A stretch of DNA of 64,000 bases from Mesorhizobium sp. YM1C-6-2 (GCF_003666685.1 NZ_RCIZ01000002.1:640501-704500), one strand, 5' to 3'. Shown: positions 18,038 through 27,048, counted from the first letter of the stretch. The notes: generated by a model from the sequence alone, not told the origin. A program made the numbers and translations.

Positions 18038-18232
18038 CGTTCAGCTCGGCCGTGCGAGCGGACTGGTCCGTGCCATTACAACCCCCCGGAATCCCGCAAT
18101 TCTGAACCGGGCCGTCACAGGCGTATGTCGGCTGCCGGTTGAGAGACCGGCAACCTAAGCATCTTTGAAAACCTTGTCCATGAAGGGCGGTCCGGAAAGC
18201 CTTAATTTCCTGCGTAAAACCGCCATCGCCTC

Positions 18233-18259
18233 ATCCTCTCCCCGAGCCGGGGAGAGGAT
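18233..18259. repeat. intergenic palindrome, 12-bp stem (rhizobial dispersed type)
   Basis: Bases 18233-18244 pair perfectly with 18248-18259 around an AGC loop (core CCTCTCCCCG). This C/G-rich palindrome resembles short dispersed elements common in rhizobial intergenic DNA. It sits in the 362-nt gap 18038-18399 between the divergently placed sensor gene start and the end of the copper chaperone gene. Apart from this and the next palindrome I see no gene in the gap. Confidence 0.6.
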
Positions 18260-18307
18260 CGTTTGCGAGGCGCCCGTCGCCCCGGGCGTCTCGGTCTTGG
18301 CTCGACA

Positions 18308-18353
18308 GCATCGGACCGAAAAGTGCGAAGCGGTTTTCGGATAAATCCGATGC
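18308..18353. repeat. nested intergenic palindrome (rhizobial dispersed element)
   Basis: An outer arm GCATCGGA (18308-18315) pairs with TCCGATGC (18346-18353), enclosing an inner CCGAAAA / TTTTCGG hairpin. This arrangement is typical of a small mobile palindrome family in Hyphomicrobiales. It could terminate the copper chaperone message (minus strand) 47 nt after its stop, but no U-run follows. Confidence 0.6.
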
Positions 18354-18399
18354 CGAACAAAGAGATAGAACGGCGAACGCTATTCGGGCGTTCGTCGTA

Positions 18400-18894
18400 C
18401 TAGTGCGCCGAGTGGTCGGCTTCCTTGCCGCCGGCCTTTTCGACGGCGAACTCGACCTCCACCGTGCCGGCCTTCTCGAAGGTCAGCGTGCCCGGGAATT
18501 TCACGCCCTCGACCGCCGGCGCCTTCAGCTCCATGAACATCAGATGGTAGGAGCCCGGCTCGAGCTTGACCTCGCCGCCGGCCGGGATTTCCACCCCGCC
18601 GGTGACCGGCCGCATGTTCATCACGCCGTCCTTCACCGTCATCTCGTGGATTTCGCCCTTGCCGGCGATCCCCGCGGTCGCCGAGACCAGCCTGTCCGGC
18701 GTCGACCCGTGGTTCTTGACGGTCAGGTAGCCGGCCGCGACCTTGGCGCCGGGAAGCGTCGCGCGCGACCAGGGATGGCCGATCTCGAGATCGCCGAGCT
18801 TGTATTCATGCGCCGTCGCCGCCTGCGCGAACGACAGGGCCAAGGCGAAGGCGGCCGCGGGCAGGGCGGCGTTGCGGAAAGAGAAGATCATCAT
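18400..18894 (-). CDS. periplasmic copper chaperone, PCu(A)C family
   Basis: A 164-residue secreted protein. The signal peptide ends at ATA|HEY, giving a mature N-terminal His (residue 29). The PCu(A)C copper(I)-binding signature is present as HEM in [13 protein letters not shown] and HLMFM in [10 protein letters not shown], together with Met residues in VMNMRPV. Such proteins pass Cu(I) to the CuA/CuB centres of cytochrome oxidase. The ATGATG start at 18894 is preceded by a plausible ribosome site; the longer open frame upstream is not coding-like. A DUF2946-like gene lies upstream on the same strand, as also found at the second copper cluster. Confidence 0.9.
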   Translation of the reverse strand: MMIFSFRNAALPAAAFALALSFAQAATAHEYKLGDLEIGHPWSRATLPGAKVAAGYLTVKNHGSTPDRLVSATAGIAGKGEIHEMTVKDGVMNMRPVTGGVEIPAGGEVKLEPGSYHLMFMELKAPAVEGVKFPGTLTFEKAGTVEVEFAVEKAGGKEADHSAH

Positions 18895-18956
18895 ATTGCT
18901 CCGAAGAATGGTGTCGCGCCGCGTCCTGCGGTCGGCGAACCTCTGCTGCTGACAAG

Positions 18957-18994
18957 GGCATGATCCGGAATCCGGTTTTGGAAGGGACCATGCC
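18957..18994. repeat. imperfect palindrome between the two copper-cluster genes
   Basis: GGCATGATCC (18957-18966) and GGACCATGCC (18985-18994) form inverted arms with one mismatch around a CCGGTTTTGG-containing centre. It resembles the palindrome at 18308-18353 and is probably a degenerate member of the same dispersed family. Confidence 0.45.
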
Positions 18995-19039
18995 AGACAT
19001 TCGGTCGGCCGCGCCTTGTTGGAGCGCGGCGTCCGGCTG

Positions 19040-19384
19040 TCAGGCGGCAGGCGGAGCGCGGGGATTGGCCGGGGTTCGCCGCTCGCGCGGGAAAACGGGC
19101 TGCGGCGGCGGAAAGCTGATCTCCTCGCCGACAAGCGCGACGGCCGGCCATTCGACCTCGACGGGCAGGCCGGCGGCGGTCTGGAAGGCGGCGCTGCAGG
19201 AAAGCATGCAGCAGTCGGGCATGTGGCCGCCGTCGCGGCCCGGGCCGGATGGGCTGTGGCCGGTGCTGCCTTCCGCGCAGATGACGTTGCCGAAAAGGTC
19301 GCGCTGGACGGGCGGGGCGGCGATGGCGAGGGCCGTCTGCAGGACAAGCGCCAGCGCCGCGACGAAAGCCGCGAGCCTTGCCAT
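19040..19384 (-). CDS. DUF2946-like secreted Cys-rich protein (copper cluster 1)
   Basis: A protein of about 114 residues. [20 protein letters not shown] is a signal peptide or membrane anchor. The mature part has [18 protein letters not shown] and a C-terminal NPRAPP tail, features of the DUF2946 family, which is often found beside copper genes. A start nine codons upstream (19411) is also possible; I chose the MAR start because the paralogue at 35975-36337 begins in the same way. The Cys cluster could bind metal or form disulfides; function is unknown. It leads the PCu(A)C gene. Confidence 0.7.
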   Translation of the reverse strand: MARLAAFVAALALVLQTALAIAAPPVQRDLFGNVICAEGSTGHSPSGPGRDGGHMPDCCMLSCSAAFQTAAGLPVEVEWPAVALVGEEISFPPPQPVFPRERRTPANPRAPPAA

Positions 19385-19591
19385 GCCGATCCTGTTGTCA
19401 CCCTGTCTCATGAGGCGCGCCGCCTGGAGCATTTCCGTCCGTCCTGGATAGTCCCGGAAACGTCCCACCTCCTTGCTCTTGCGCAAATTCGGTCCCGAAA
19501 CCGGCGCGCGCCTGCCGGGTTTTTAGCATGCGCGTCCTGCCCGGCAAACGCGGCGCATGCCTCTGCGGCAAGATGACCGTCGGGCCGCCGC

Positions 19592-20317
19592 CTATCCCGC
19601 CTGCGGCGCGAACCGCGCCATCAGCGAATGCGTCTCGCCGGCATAGGTCAGCCGGACATCCGTCACCGGCATGTCGTCGCCACCCCAGGTGCGCCGCTGC
19701 ACGACGAGGCAGGGGCTGTGGCGCGGCACGTCCAGCATCTTCGCCACATGCTCGTCCGCCGCCACCGCGCGGATCGTGTGCTCGGCGGCGTTCCAGGGCA
19801 CGCGGGACAGCAGCCAGGGCCCCGGCACGGCCGTCTCGAATTTTTCGTCGGCAGCCTCCGGCACCGCCGCCAGGCTGATCGCGCGTTCCTCCAGGCAGAA
19901 GGGGGCTGCCCCGGCGAAATGCCGGCAGACCAGCTCGACCAGCCCCGTGCCTGCCGGAAAACCGTCTTCGTCGTCGGCCGCCAGACGCTGCTTGCGCGAC
20001 GCGAGTTCATAGCGATAGGGCAGGCCCAGCGCCTCGACCTCCGTCCTGATGTCGTGGATCTCCAGGATAGCCGCCTGGCTCTGCGGCCGCCTGACGAAGC
20101 TACCGGAGCGCCGGCGCCGCTCGATCAACCCGCTCCGCGCAAGCTCCGACATCGCCTTGTTCACGGTCATGCGCGAGCAATGGTATTCGGCCGACAGTTC
20201 ATGCTCGAAGGGAATGCGGTGGCCGGGCGGCCATTCGCCCGACAGGATGCGGCCGCGAATGTCGGACAGGATGCGCTGGTAGAGCGACACTCCCTTTGCG
20301 TCCGCTTCGGCGTCCAT
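19592..20317 (-). CDS. hutC: histidine utilization repressor HutC (GntR family)
   Basis: A 241-residue regulator. The N-terminal GntR winged helix (residues 8-78) includes IRGRILSGEWPPGHRIPFEH and CSRMTVNKAMSELARSGLI; the latter is diagnostic of HutC. A UTRA effector domain follows (about 95-235), which in this family binds urocanate and releases DNA. The gene lies 92 nt downstream of hutF on the same strand, but about 17 kb from the main hut cluster that it should control. The predicted operator is the palindrome at 43045-43060; no similar site is seen upstream of hutF or hutC. Confidence 0.92.
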   Translation of the reverse strand: MDAEADAKGVSLYQRILSDIRGRILSGEWPPGHRIPFEHELSAEYHCSRMTVNKAMSELARSGLIERRRRSGSFVRRPQSQAAILEIHDIRTEVEALGLPYRYELASRKQRLAADDEDGFPAGTGLVELVCRHFAGAAPFCLEERAISLAAVPEAADEKFETAVPGPWLLSRVPWNAAEHTIRAVAADEHVAKMLDVPRHSPCLVVQRRTWGGDDMPVTDVRLTYAGETHSLMARFAPQAG

Positions 20318-20409
20318 CCTGTCCTGCTGCTCCGCTTTCTATGCCGTCACCGGATCGTCCGGAAGCCGTCTTGCGGCTTCGGTCCGGTACTCTGCTTGGA
20401 ATCGGCCCG

Positions 20410-21774
20410 CTAGCCGGCCGCCAGGTCCATCATGACCTTCCGGAACCGCTTGGCAATGGCGTCGGCGCGTATATGCCGGCCGCCCTCGACCAGCTTCTGC
20501 CCGCGCACCCAGGTGCAGTCCACCCTCGCGCCGCCGGCAAAGATCCAGGCGTCGAGGATGGCGTCCTCGTCCTTGCCGGCGAGCGTCGGATGCGACGGAT
20601 CGAGCGACACGAAGTCGGCCGGCGCGCCTTCGGCCAGCCCACCGCCGCCCGCGCCCAGAGCGACGGTTCCGCCGGCAACCGCCGCGTCGAACAGCGCCCG
20701 CCCGTTCGACTGGCCGGGTCTCGCCAGCACGTTGCGCGCCTCCCGGGCGAGGCGCTGCGAATATTCGAGCTGGCGCAATTCGTCGGCCAGCCCGATCAGC
20801 ACGTTGGAATCCGAGCCGATGCCGAAGCGCCCGCCGCTCTCCAGGAAAAGCGGTCCCGGAAAGGTGCCGTCGCCGAGATTGGCCTCGGTGATCGGGCAGA
20901 GCCCGGCCACCGCGCCGGCCTTCGCCATGCCCGCGGTCTCGGCATCGGTCATGTGGGTGGCGTGGATCAGGCACCAGTTGCCGTCGACGCCGGCATTGGC
21001 CAGCAGCCACTCCACCGGTCGCGCGCCGGACCATGCCTGGCAGTCCTCGACCTCGCGCATCTGCTCGGCGGCATGGATGTGGATCCGGCCCTTTTGGCCG
21101 CCCGCGACCAGCGCCGTGACCGCCGCCAGTTCTTCCGGCGTCACCGCGCGCAGGCTGTGCGGCGCCACGCCGACCACCGCTTCAGGAACTGATTCAACCG
21201 CCTTCCGGCTTGATTCAAACAGGCGGGAGAAGCCGTTGAGATCGTTGATGAAACGGCGCTGTCCCTCGCTCGGCGTCTGCCCCCCGAAACCCGAGTGCGC
21301 GTAAAACACCGGCAACAGCGTCAGCCCGATGCCTGTCTCGCTCGCGGCTGCCGCGATCCGCGCCGCCATCTCGGCGATATCAGTATAGGGCCGCCCGTCG
21401 ACATCGTGGTGCAGATAGTGGAATTCGCCGACGCGGGTGAACCCCGCCTCCAGCATCTCCGCATAGAGCTGGCAGGCTACCGCCTCCACCTGGTCCGGCG
21501 TCATCGACAGCGCGAAGCGGTACATCACCTCGCGCCACGACCAGAAGCTGTCGGCGCCCGGCCCGCGCGTCTCGGCCAGCCCCGCCATGCCGCGCTGGAA
21601 GGCGTGGCTGTGCAGGTTGGGCATGCCCGGCACGAGGATCGCGCAGCGCTCGTCGCCGGCCCTCGCCGCCGCTCCAGCCGTCACCGAAGCGATCCGCCCG
21701 CCACCTGTCTCGATGCGCACGTCCTTGGCCCAGCCGTCCGGCAGGAGTGCGGTCCCTGCGAACAGCGAACTCAT
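20410..21774 (-). CDS. hutF: formimidoylglutamate deiminase HutF
   Basis: A 454-residue amidohydrolase that converts N-formimino-L-glutamate to N-formyl-L-glutamate and ammonia, the step that feeds HutG. Metal ligands are visible in GMPNLHSHAFQRGMAG (HxH), in GRIHIHAAEQ and in WCLIHATHM; a late Asp lies in GIGSDSNV. FWSWREVMYRF is characteristic of HutF rather than of guanine deaminase. It is the first gene of the hutF-hutC pair. Its presence, together with hutG, shows that the organism uses the five-step histidine route. Confidence 0.94.
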   Translation of the reverse strand: MSSLFAGTALLPDGWAKDVRIETGGGRIASVTAGAAARAGDERCAILVPGMPNLHSHAFQRGMAGLAETRGPGADSFWSWREVMYRFALSMTPDQVEAVACQLYAEMLEAGFTRVGEFHYLHHDVDGRPYTDIAEMAARIAAAASETGIGLTLLPVFYAHSGFGGQTPSEGQRRFINDLNGFSRLFESSRKAVESVPEAVVGVAPHSLRAVTPEELAAVTALVAGGQKGRIHIHAAEQMREVEDCQAWSGARPVEWLLANAGVDGNWCLIHATHMTDAETAGMAKAGAVAGLCPITEANLGDGTFPGPLFLESGGRFGIGSDSNVLIGLADELRQLEYSQRLAREARNVLARPGQSNGRALFDAAVAGGTVALGAGGGGLAEGAPADFVSLDPSHPTLAGKDEDAILDAWIFAGGARVDCTWVRGQKLVEGGRHIRADAIAKRFRKVMMDLAAG

Positions 21775-21951
21775 GCCATGCCCCTTTCAGATTGCGGCAT
21801 TTCCTTCCGGCCTTTCATGGCAGTTGACCTTGCACGCCCTGCTTCACCCCGGCGCGTCCGGACGGCTATAACACGTCGTCGCAACCAGTCGCAGGCCGTA
21901 GATGCGTCCTCTTTCGTCGCCGATCTCTTCCTCCAGCCTCTGGGCCGGCTG

Positions 21952-22548
21952 ATGGCTCCCGTTACCGTCGATCCCCGCAAGGTCCGCGAGTTCGAGACCG
22001 CCGGCGCCTTCTACGAATGGCTCGGCAGGAACCACGACCGGACCGACGAGGTCTGGATCAAGATCCACAAGGTCGGTTCCGGGCTAGCATCGATCACTCC
22101 GAAGGAGGCGATCGACGTCGTGCTCTGCTGGGGCTGGATCGACGCCATCCGCAAGGGGTTCGACGAGAAGAGCTATCTGCAGCGCTACACGCCGCGCGGC
22201 GCGAAAAGCACCTGGAGCCAGATCAACGTCGACAATGTCACGCGCCTCGTCGGGGAGGGCCGCATGACCGAGCACGGGCTGAAGCATGTCGAGGCGGCCA
22301 AGGCCGACGGCCGCTGGGACCGCGCCTATGCGAGCGGAAAGGACATGACCATCCCCGGCGACCTGCAGGCCGCCATCGACGCCGAGCCGAAAGCGAAGGC
22401 GATGCTGGCGCGGCTCAGCGCGCAGAACCGTTTCGCGCTCGCCTTCCGCGTCGGCAACATGAAGACCGAAGCCGGCCGCAGGAAGAAGATCGAGACCTTC
22501 GTCGCCATGCTGAAGCGCGGCGTGACGATCTACCCGCAGAAGAAGTGA
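21952..22548 (+). CDS. YdeI/OmpD-associated family protein
   Basis: A 198-residue cytoplasmic protein of the YdeI/Omdp family. The conserved core CWGWIDAIRKGFDEKSYLQR lies near residues 59-78, followed by YTPRGAKSTWSQIN, and the C-terminal basic segment GRRKKIETFVAML is typical. Family members are linked to stress or antimicrobial tolerance, but the biochemical role is unsettled. The ATG at 21952 was chosen because the longer open frame upstream overlaps hutF on the other strand. It stands alone, divergent from hutF. Confidence 0.8.
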   Translation: MAPVTVDPRKVREFETAGAFYEWLGRNHDRTDEVWIKIHKVGSGLASITPKEAIDVVLCWGWIDAIRKGFDEKSYLQRYTPRGAKSTWSQINVDNVTRLVGEGRMTEHGLKHVEAAKADGRWDRAYASGKDMTIPGDLQAAIDAEPKAKAMLARLSAQNRFALAFRVGNMKTEAGRRKKIETFVAMLKRGVTIYPQKK

Positions 22549-22662
22549 GCTTTCCTAGCGGAAGGCAGTCAACGCGTGGCCCGATAAAATTGTCGTGGGC
22601 AAGCTTTCATCGGGCAGAAGAATGAATTAGGGGTCTGGGAAACCATCTTTGAGGGACTTGAG

Positions 22663-23616
22663 ATGAAATCTCTGCTTCTTGCACTGGCGGCATCCGCCGC
22701 CTTGGTTCTTCCCGCGCAGGCCGAGGATGTGACGGTCGCCGTGACCGCCATCGTCGAGCATCCGGCGCTCGACGCCACGCGCGACGGCGTCAAGGACGCG
22801 CTGGCCGCCGCCGGCTACAAGGAAGGCGAGGGGCTGACCTTTGTCTACCAGTCGGCCCAGGGCAACCCGGCCACCGCTGCCCAGATCGCGCGCCAGTTCG
22901 TCGGCGACGCGCCCAACGTCATCGTTCCGATATCGACGCCGTCGGCCCAGGCCGTGGTTTCGGCCACGCAGGACATCCCGGTGGTGTTCACCGCGGTGTC
23001 CGATCCGCTCGGCGCACAGCTCGTCAAGGACATGCAGAAGCCCGGCGGCAACGTCACCGGCCTTTCCGACATGTCGCCGGTCGCTGCCCATGTCGACCTG
23101 ATCAAGGAAATCCTGCCGCAGGTGAAGACCATCGGCTACCTCTACAATTCCGGCGAGGCGAACTCGGTGTCGCTGCTTGCCGCCCTGAAGGAAGCAGCCG
23201 AGCCCGCCGGCATCACGGTGGTCGAGTCCGCCGCCACCAAGACGGCCGAGGTGCAGGGCGCCGCCCGCGCGCTGGTTGGCCGGGTCGACGCCGTCTACGT
23301 ACCGACCGACAACACCATCATCTCGGCCCTCGAGGCTGCGGTGGCGGTAGCCGAGGAAGCCAAGATGCCGCTGTTCACGGCCGACACGGATTCGGTCAGC
23401 CGCGGTTCGATCGCCGCGCTTGGCTTCAACTACTACGACGTCGGCAAGCAGACCGGCGAGGTCGTGGTGCGCATCCTCAAGGGCGAGAAGCCCGGCGACA
23501 TCGCGGTCGAGGTTGCCAAGGGCACCGATCTGGTCGTCAACAAGTCGGCGGCGCAGAAGATCGGGCTCGAGCTGCCCGAAAGCGTCGTTTCGCGCGCCAC
23601 CAAGGTGATCGACTGA
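22663..23616 (+). CDS. ABC transporter substrate-binding protein (COG2984 family)
   Basis: A 317-residue periplasmic binding protein. The signal peptide KSLLLALAASAALVLPAQAE is cut near residue 20-21, and the mature start is DVTVAVTAIVEHPALDATRDG. IVPISTPSAQAV, PVVFTAVSDPLGA and LYNSGEANS are hallmarks of the COG2984 (ABC_sub_bind / TrpX-like) family. Some members bind aromatic amino acids, but most have no assigned ligand. ATG at 22663 follows GAGGGA. A terminator-like hairpin separates it from its permease gene, which should favour receptor excess. Confidence 0.9.
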   Translation: MKSLLLALAASAALVLPAQAEDVTVAVTAIVEHPALDATRDGVKDALAAAGYKEGEGLTFVYQSAQGNPATAAQIARQFVGDAPNVIVPISTPSAQAVVSATQDIPVVFTAVSDPLGAQLVKDMQKPGGNVTGLSDMSPVAAHVDLIKEILPQVKTIGYLYNSGEANSVSLLAALKEAAEPAGITVVESAATKTAEVQGAARALVGRVDAVYVPTDNTIISALEAAVAVAEEAKMPLFTADTDSVSRGSIAALGFNYYDVGKQTGEVVVRILKGEKPGDIAVEVAKGTDLVVNKSAAQKIGLELPESVVSRATKVID

Positions 23617-23622
23617 CAGGAC

Positions 23623-23658
23623 GGCTGGGCGATCCAGGGATCGCCCGGCCTCGTTTTT
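23623..23658 (+). terminator. intercistronic terminator/attenuator after the binding-protein gene
   Basis: GGGCGATC (23627-23634) pairs with GATCGCCC (23639-23646) around CAGG. The stem can extend through GGC/GCC with one mismatch, and five T residues follow at 23654-23658. It lies 7 nt after the stop and about 100 nt before the permease start, so partial readthrough would set receptor:permease ratio. Confidence 0.6.
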
Positions 23659-23754
23659 CCCGTCCGGCGTGCGGCTCCGCGGGGCAAGCCCGGATCGGAA
23701 GGCCCGCCGCAGGAGTATCCGTGAGATGCGCATGCTGCTGAAAGGCAGGCAATC

Positions 23755-24633
23755 TTGAGCCAGATCGCTTTTTGGGGCGCCGTCGAGCTGGGGCTCGTCT
23801 ACGCGTTCGTGGCGCTCGGTGTCTATCTGGCCTTCCGGGTGCTCGATTTCCCCGACCTAACGGTCGACGGTTCGTTTCCGCTCGGCGCCGCCGTGACGGC
23901 GGTGCTGATCCTCGCCGGCCTCAATGCGTGGCTGGCCGCGCTCGTGGCGATGGCCGCCGGCGCCGCCGCGGGGCTGGTCACGGCCCTGCTCAACGTGCGC
24001 TTCAAGATCCTGCACCTCCTGGCATCGATCCTGACCATGATCGCGCTGTTTTCCGTCAACCTCAGGGTGATGGGCAAGCCGAACGTGGCGCTGATCAACG
24101 CCGACACGATGCTCACGCCCTTCTACGGGTTCGGCCTCAGCAGCTATCTGGTCCGCCCGCTCTTCGTCGGCATCCTTGCCGTGATCGCGCTTCTCGTCGT
24201 GTGGCGCTTCCTCGTCAGCGACGCCGGGCTCGCCATGCGGGCCACCGGCGCCAATCCCCGGATGGCGCGGGCGCAGGGCGTCAACACCGCCGGGCAGATC
24301 TATCTCGGCATGGCCATCTCCAACGCGCTGGTGGCGCTGGGCGGGGCGCTGTTCGCACAAACCAACGGCTTTGCCGACGTCACCTCGGGCGTAGGCACCA
24401 TCGTGGTGGGACTGGCTGCGGTCATCATCGGCGAGACGCTGCTCGGCGCACGCGGCATCCTCATTGCGCTGATCGGCTGCGTCATCGGCTCCATCCTCTA
24501 CCGCATCGCCATCCAGCTCGCGCTTTCCAGCGACGCGCTCGGCCTGCAGGCCTCCGACCTCAACCTGGTGACGGCCGTGCTCGTCACCTTCGCCCTCGTG
24601 CTGCCCCGTCTTCGCCGCGGAGGTAACCGATGA
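23755..24633 (+). CDS. ABC transporter permease (COG4120 family)
   Basis: A 292-residue membrane protein with about eight hydrophobic segments. It opens WGAVELGLVYAFVALGVYLAFRVLDFPDLTVDGSFPLGAA; the FPDLTVDGSF stretch is a family hallmark. The cytoplasmic loop MRATGANPRMARAQGVN is the ATPase contact. The start is TTG at 23755, preceded by AGG; there is no in-frame ATG nearby. The stop overlaps the ATPase start by 4 nt. It pairs with the binding protein at 22663 and the ATPase at 24630. Confidence 0.88.
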   Translation: MSQIAFWGAVELGLVYAFVALGVYLAFRVLDFPDLTVDGSFPLGAAVTAVLILAGLNAWLAALVAMAAGAAAGLVTALLNVRFKILHLLASILTMIALFSVNLRVMGKPNVALINADTMLTPFYGFGLSSYLVRPLFVGILAVIALLVVWRFLVSDAGLAMRATGANPRMARAQGVNTAGQIYLGMAISNALVALGGALFAQTNGFADVTSGVGTIVVGLAAVIIGETLLGARGILIALIGCVIGSILYRIAIQLALSSDALGLQASDLNLVTAVLVTFALVLPRLRRGGNR

Positions 24634-25424
24634 TCTCGCTCCGCAACATAGGCGTCGTGTTCGGTAAGGGCACCCCGCTCGAGAAGAGGGCGCTGAACGG
24701 CATCAATCTCGAGATTGACGAGGGCATGTTCGTCACCGTGATCGGCTCCAACGGGGCTGGCAAGTCGACCCTGCTCGGCGTGCTTGCCGGCGACATCGCG
24801 CCGAGCACCGGGCAGGTGCTCATCGGCGGCGTGGACGTCACCCACAAGCCGACCGCGCGGCGCGCCGAGCTGGTGGCGCGCGTGTTCCAGGACCCGCTGG
24901 CGGGAAGCTGCGGCGCGCTGACCATCGAGGAGAATCTGGCGCTGGCCGAACGGCGCGGCCGGCGTCGCGGCCTGACGATGGCGCTCAATGCGGGACGCCG
25001 CGCGATGTTCCGCGAGCGCGTTGCCGACCTCAATCTCGGCCTCGAGAACCGTCTCGGCGACCGCATGGACCTGCTGTCCGGCGGGCAGCGGCAGGCGGTG
25101 TCGCTGGTCATGGCCACGCTCACCGGATCCGATATGCTGCTGCTCGACGAGCATACCGCCGCGCTCGACCCCGGCATGGCCGAATTTGTCATGAAGCTGA
25201 CCGAGAAGTTTGTCGCGGAACGCAAGCTGACGACGCTGATGGTCACCCATTCCATGCGTCAGGCGCTCGATTTCGGCGACCGCACCATCATGCTGCATGG
25301 CGGCGAGATCGTGCTCGACGTCCGCGGGGACGAGCGTAAGGGCATGCAGGTCGAAGATCTGATCGAGATGTTCCGCCGCATCCGCGGCCAGACCATCGAC
25401 GACGACGAACTGCTCATCGGCTAG
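24630..25424 (+). CDS. ABC transporter ATP-binding protein (COG1101 family)
   Basis: A 264-residue single ABC ATPase. Walker A is GSNGAGKSTLLG near residue 42 and the signature is LLSGGQRQAV near residue 150. Walker B ends in LLLDEHTAALDPGM; the EHTAALDP form, rather than EPTSALD, is typical of COG1101 partners of COG2984 receptors. A good GGAGG ribosome site lies inside the permease 3' end. It completes a three-gene importer with unknown substrate. Confidence 0.9.
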   Translation: MISLRNIGVVFGKGTPLEKRALNGINLEIDEGMFVTVIGSNGAGKSTLLGVLAGDIAPSTGQVLIGGVDVTHKPTARRAELVARVFQDPLAGSCGALTIEENLALAERRGRRRGLTMALNAGRRAMFRERVADLNLGLENRLGDRMDLLSGGQRQAVSLVMATLTGSDMLLLDEHTAALDPGMAEFVMKLTEKFVAERKLTTLMVTHSMRQALDFGDRTIMLHGGEIVLDVRGDERKGMQVEDLIEMFRRIRGQTIDDDELLIG

Positions 25425-25475
25425 GGCTGTCGAGGTTCAGCTCAGGCGGCCGGCATCGGCTGAAACCGCCAGACC

Positions 25476-26282
25476 TCAGTCCACCTTGGCCTTCACCGCC
25501 CATGCGCGCGCCTTCAGCGCGATGGAGCCGTCGTCGCTGCGCGGCAGCCTGGCCTCCAGCCGGTCCTTCAGGCGCTGCCGTGCGTCGGGCGCGAGGCTGG
25601 CGACATAGCCCGGCGCCGGACCGGCGCCCAGCGTGAAGGGCCGCCAGTAATCGTCGAAATCCGAAAACACCGTCGGCGCCTCGAGCGCCTCGCAGGCCGC
25701 GCCCGCCAGTCCGGCCTCCCGAGCCGTCGCGGTCAGCGCGTCCGGCGTGCAGAAGGGAAAACGCCGGTCCTCGGTCAGCTCGCCCGCCTTGGCGTCGAGT
25801 GCCGCGGCCTCCCGCCAGAAGGCGCGCAGGAATTCCAGCCCGGCGCCGGGATAGTCCCAGACATAGAAGGCGACGGTGGCGCCCGGCCGCGCCGCGCGCT
25901 TCATCTCGCCGACCGCCTTCACCCTGTCGGGCACGAAATTCAGCATCAGCGCCGAGACGACGGCGTCGCGGCTGGCCGTCTCCACAGGCAGCGCCTGCGC
26001 GTCCCCCTGGCGGAAGTCGGCGCGCTGGTCGGGAACGCTTGCCCGTGCCTTGGCGAGAAACCCTTCGGAGGGATCGACGGCGACAAGGCTTTCCGGATCG
26101 CAGTGCGCAAGGATCGCCGCCGACAGCGCGCCGGTGCCGCAGCCGACCTCCAGCCAGTCGAGTTCGCGCGGCAGCGCCAGGAGGTCGAGGAAGAGCGGGG
26201 CGATGCGCCGGCTCCATCGGCCCATGTAGAATTCGTAGGCGTCGCCTGCCTGCCAGGCGTCATGTCGGGAAGCTTCGCTCAT
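25476..26282 (-). CDS. class I SAM-dependent methyltransferase
   Basis: A 268-residue methyltransferase of the Methyltransf_11/25 type. Motif I is LEVGCGTGALSAAIL near residues 44-58, the acidic motif II is VAVDPSEGF, and RQGDAQALPVETASRDAVVS covers motifs post-II and III. The N-terminal YEFYMGRWSRRIAPLFLDLL resembles UbiE/COQ5-like small-molecule enzymes of unknown acceptor. The gene lies 88 nt downstream of the HAD gene on the same strand; a functional link is not evident. Confidence 0.82.
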   Translation of the reverse strand: MSEASRHDAWQAGDAYEFYMGRWSRRIAPLFLDLLALPRELDWLEVGCGTGALSAAILAHCDPESLVAVDPSEGFLAKARASVPDQRADFRQGDAQALPVETASRDAVVSALMLNFVPDRVKAVGEMKRAARPGATVAFYVWDYPGAGLEFLRAFWREAAALDAKAGELTEDRRFPFCTPDALTATAREAGLAGAACEALEAPTVFSDFDDYWRPFTLGAGPAPGYVASLAPDARQRLKDRLEARLPRSDDGSIALKARAWAVKAKVD

Positions 26283-26370
26283 GGCGCATCCTCCGGCGCC
26301 CCGCCCGGGAACGCCATGCGAGAATACATGCTCGGGGAGCCTGCCGTCGAGCGCTAAGGCGGGCCCGGCA

Positions 26371-27048
26371 TCAACGACGCGCCAGCGCCTCGATGTCCAA
26401 CCCCAGCAGGTCGCCTATCCCCTCCACCGTGACGTCCGGCGCGCGGTATTTTCCCGCATTGGCCGGGTCGAGCGCATAATGCCCCTGGCGCGGGAACACC
26501 GTCACCAGCCGCTCGCCCCAGACCTTCTTCACCGCATCGAGGATGCGCTGCTTGTCGTCGATCAGCACGTAGCGCCTTGCCGGAAATTCGCGCTCGACCG
26601 TCGCGAGCATCTCCTCCTTGTGAACGAAGATCAGCACGCGGCCGTCCACCGCCTTCCAGATGCCCGAGCGCTGCACCTTGCGCGGCTGGAACACCACGTC
26701 GCCATCCGACAGGATCACCGTCGGCCCGGTTTTCGCGAGCCTGTCCAGCACCGCCAGCGCGCCCGGATAGAGCCGGTCGGCGAACGGATAGTCGATCAGG
26801 AAGCCGGAAACCGAGAGCAGCCGGTGCGCCGCCTCGCCGTTCTCTTCGAGGTCGGCCCGGTAGCGCTGCAGCGCGCCGAGATAGTCGGCATAGCCGAGTT
26901 CCTCCCTCAGCCTTTCGAAATGCCTCCAGTAGAGTTCTCCCGCCCTGCCGAAATTGCCGGTCAGATGCGCCCGGAGGTCGTCGGCGACGCGGTCGTTGTC
27001 GAGCAGCGTGTTGTCGACATCCAGGAGAAAGACGACGTCGTGCGTCAT
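26371..27048 (-). CDS. HAD family hydrolase
   Basis: A 225-residue soluble phosphatase-like protein. HAD motif I is FLLDVDNTLLDND at the N-terminus (both Asp present), motif II is the Ser/Thr in VILSDGDVVF, a Lys follows in FVHKEEM, and motif III/IV is YVLIDDKQRILDAV. A helical cap lies in between (residues 20-90). The start at MTHDVVFLLD places motif I correctly; the 15 extra upstream codons are unlikely to be translated. The substrate is unknown. Confidence 0.82.
   Translation of the reverse strand: MTHDVVFLLDVDNTLLDNDRVADDLRAHLTGNFGRAGELYWRHFERLREELGYADYLGALQRYRADLEENGEAAHRLLSVSGFLIDYPFADRLYPGALAVLDRLAKTGPTVILSDGDVVFQPRKVQRSGIWKAVDGRVLIFVHKEEMLATVEREFPARRYVLIDDKQRILDAVKKVWGERLVTVFPRQGHYALDPANAGKYRAPDVTVEGIGDLLGLDIEALARR

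Noticed and set aside
13751-18142. A 1463-codon open frame on the plus strand opposite the giant sensor gene, with leucine-rich repeat-like text in the middle.
   Set aside because: It is the antisense of the multi-GAF gene; the apparent leucine-rich repeats are the complement of the hendecad coiled-coil codons. High GC keeps antisense frames open.
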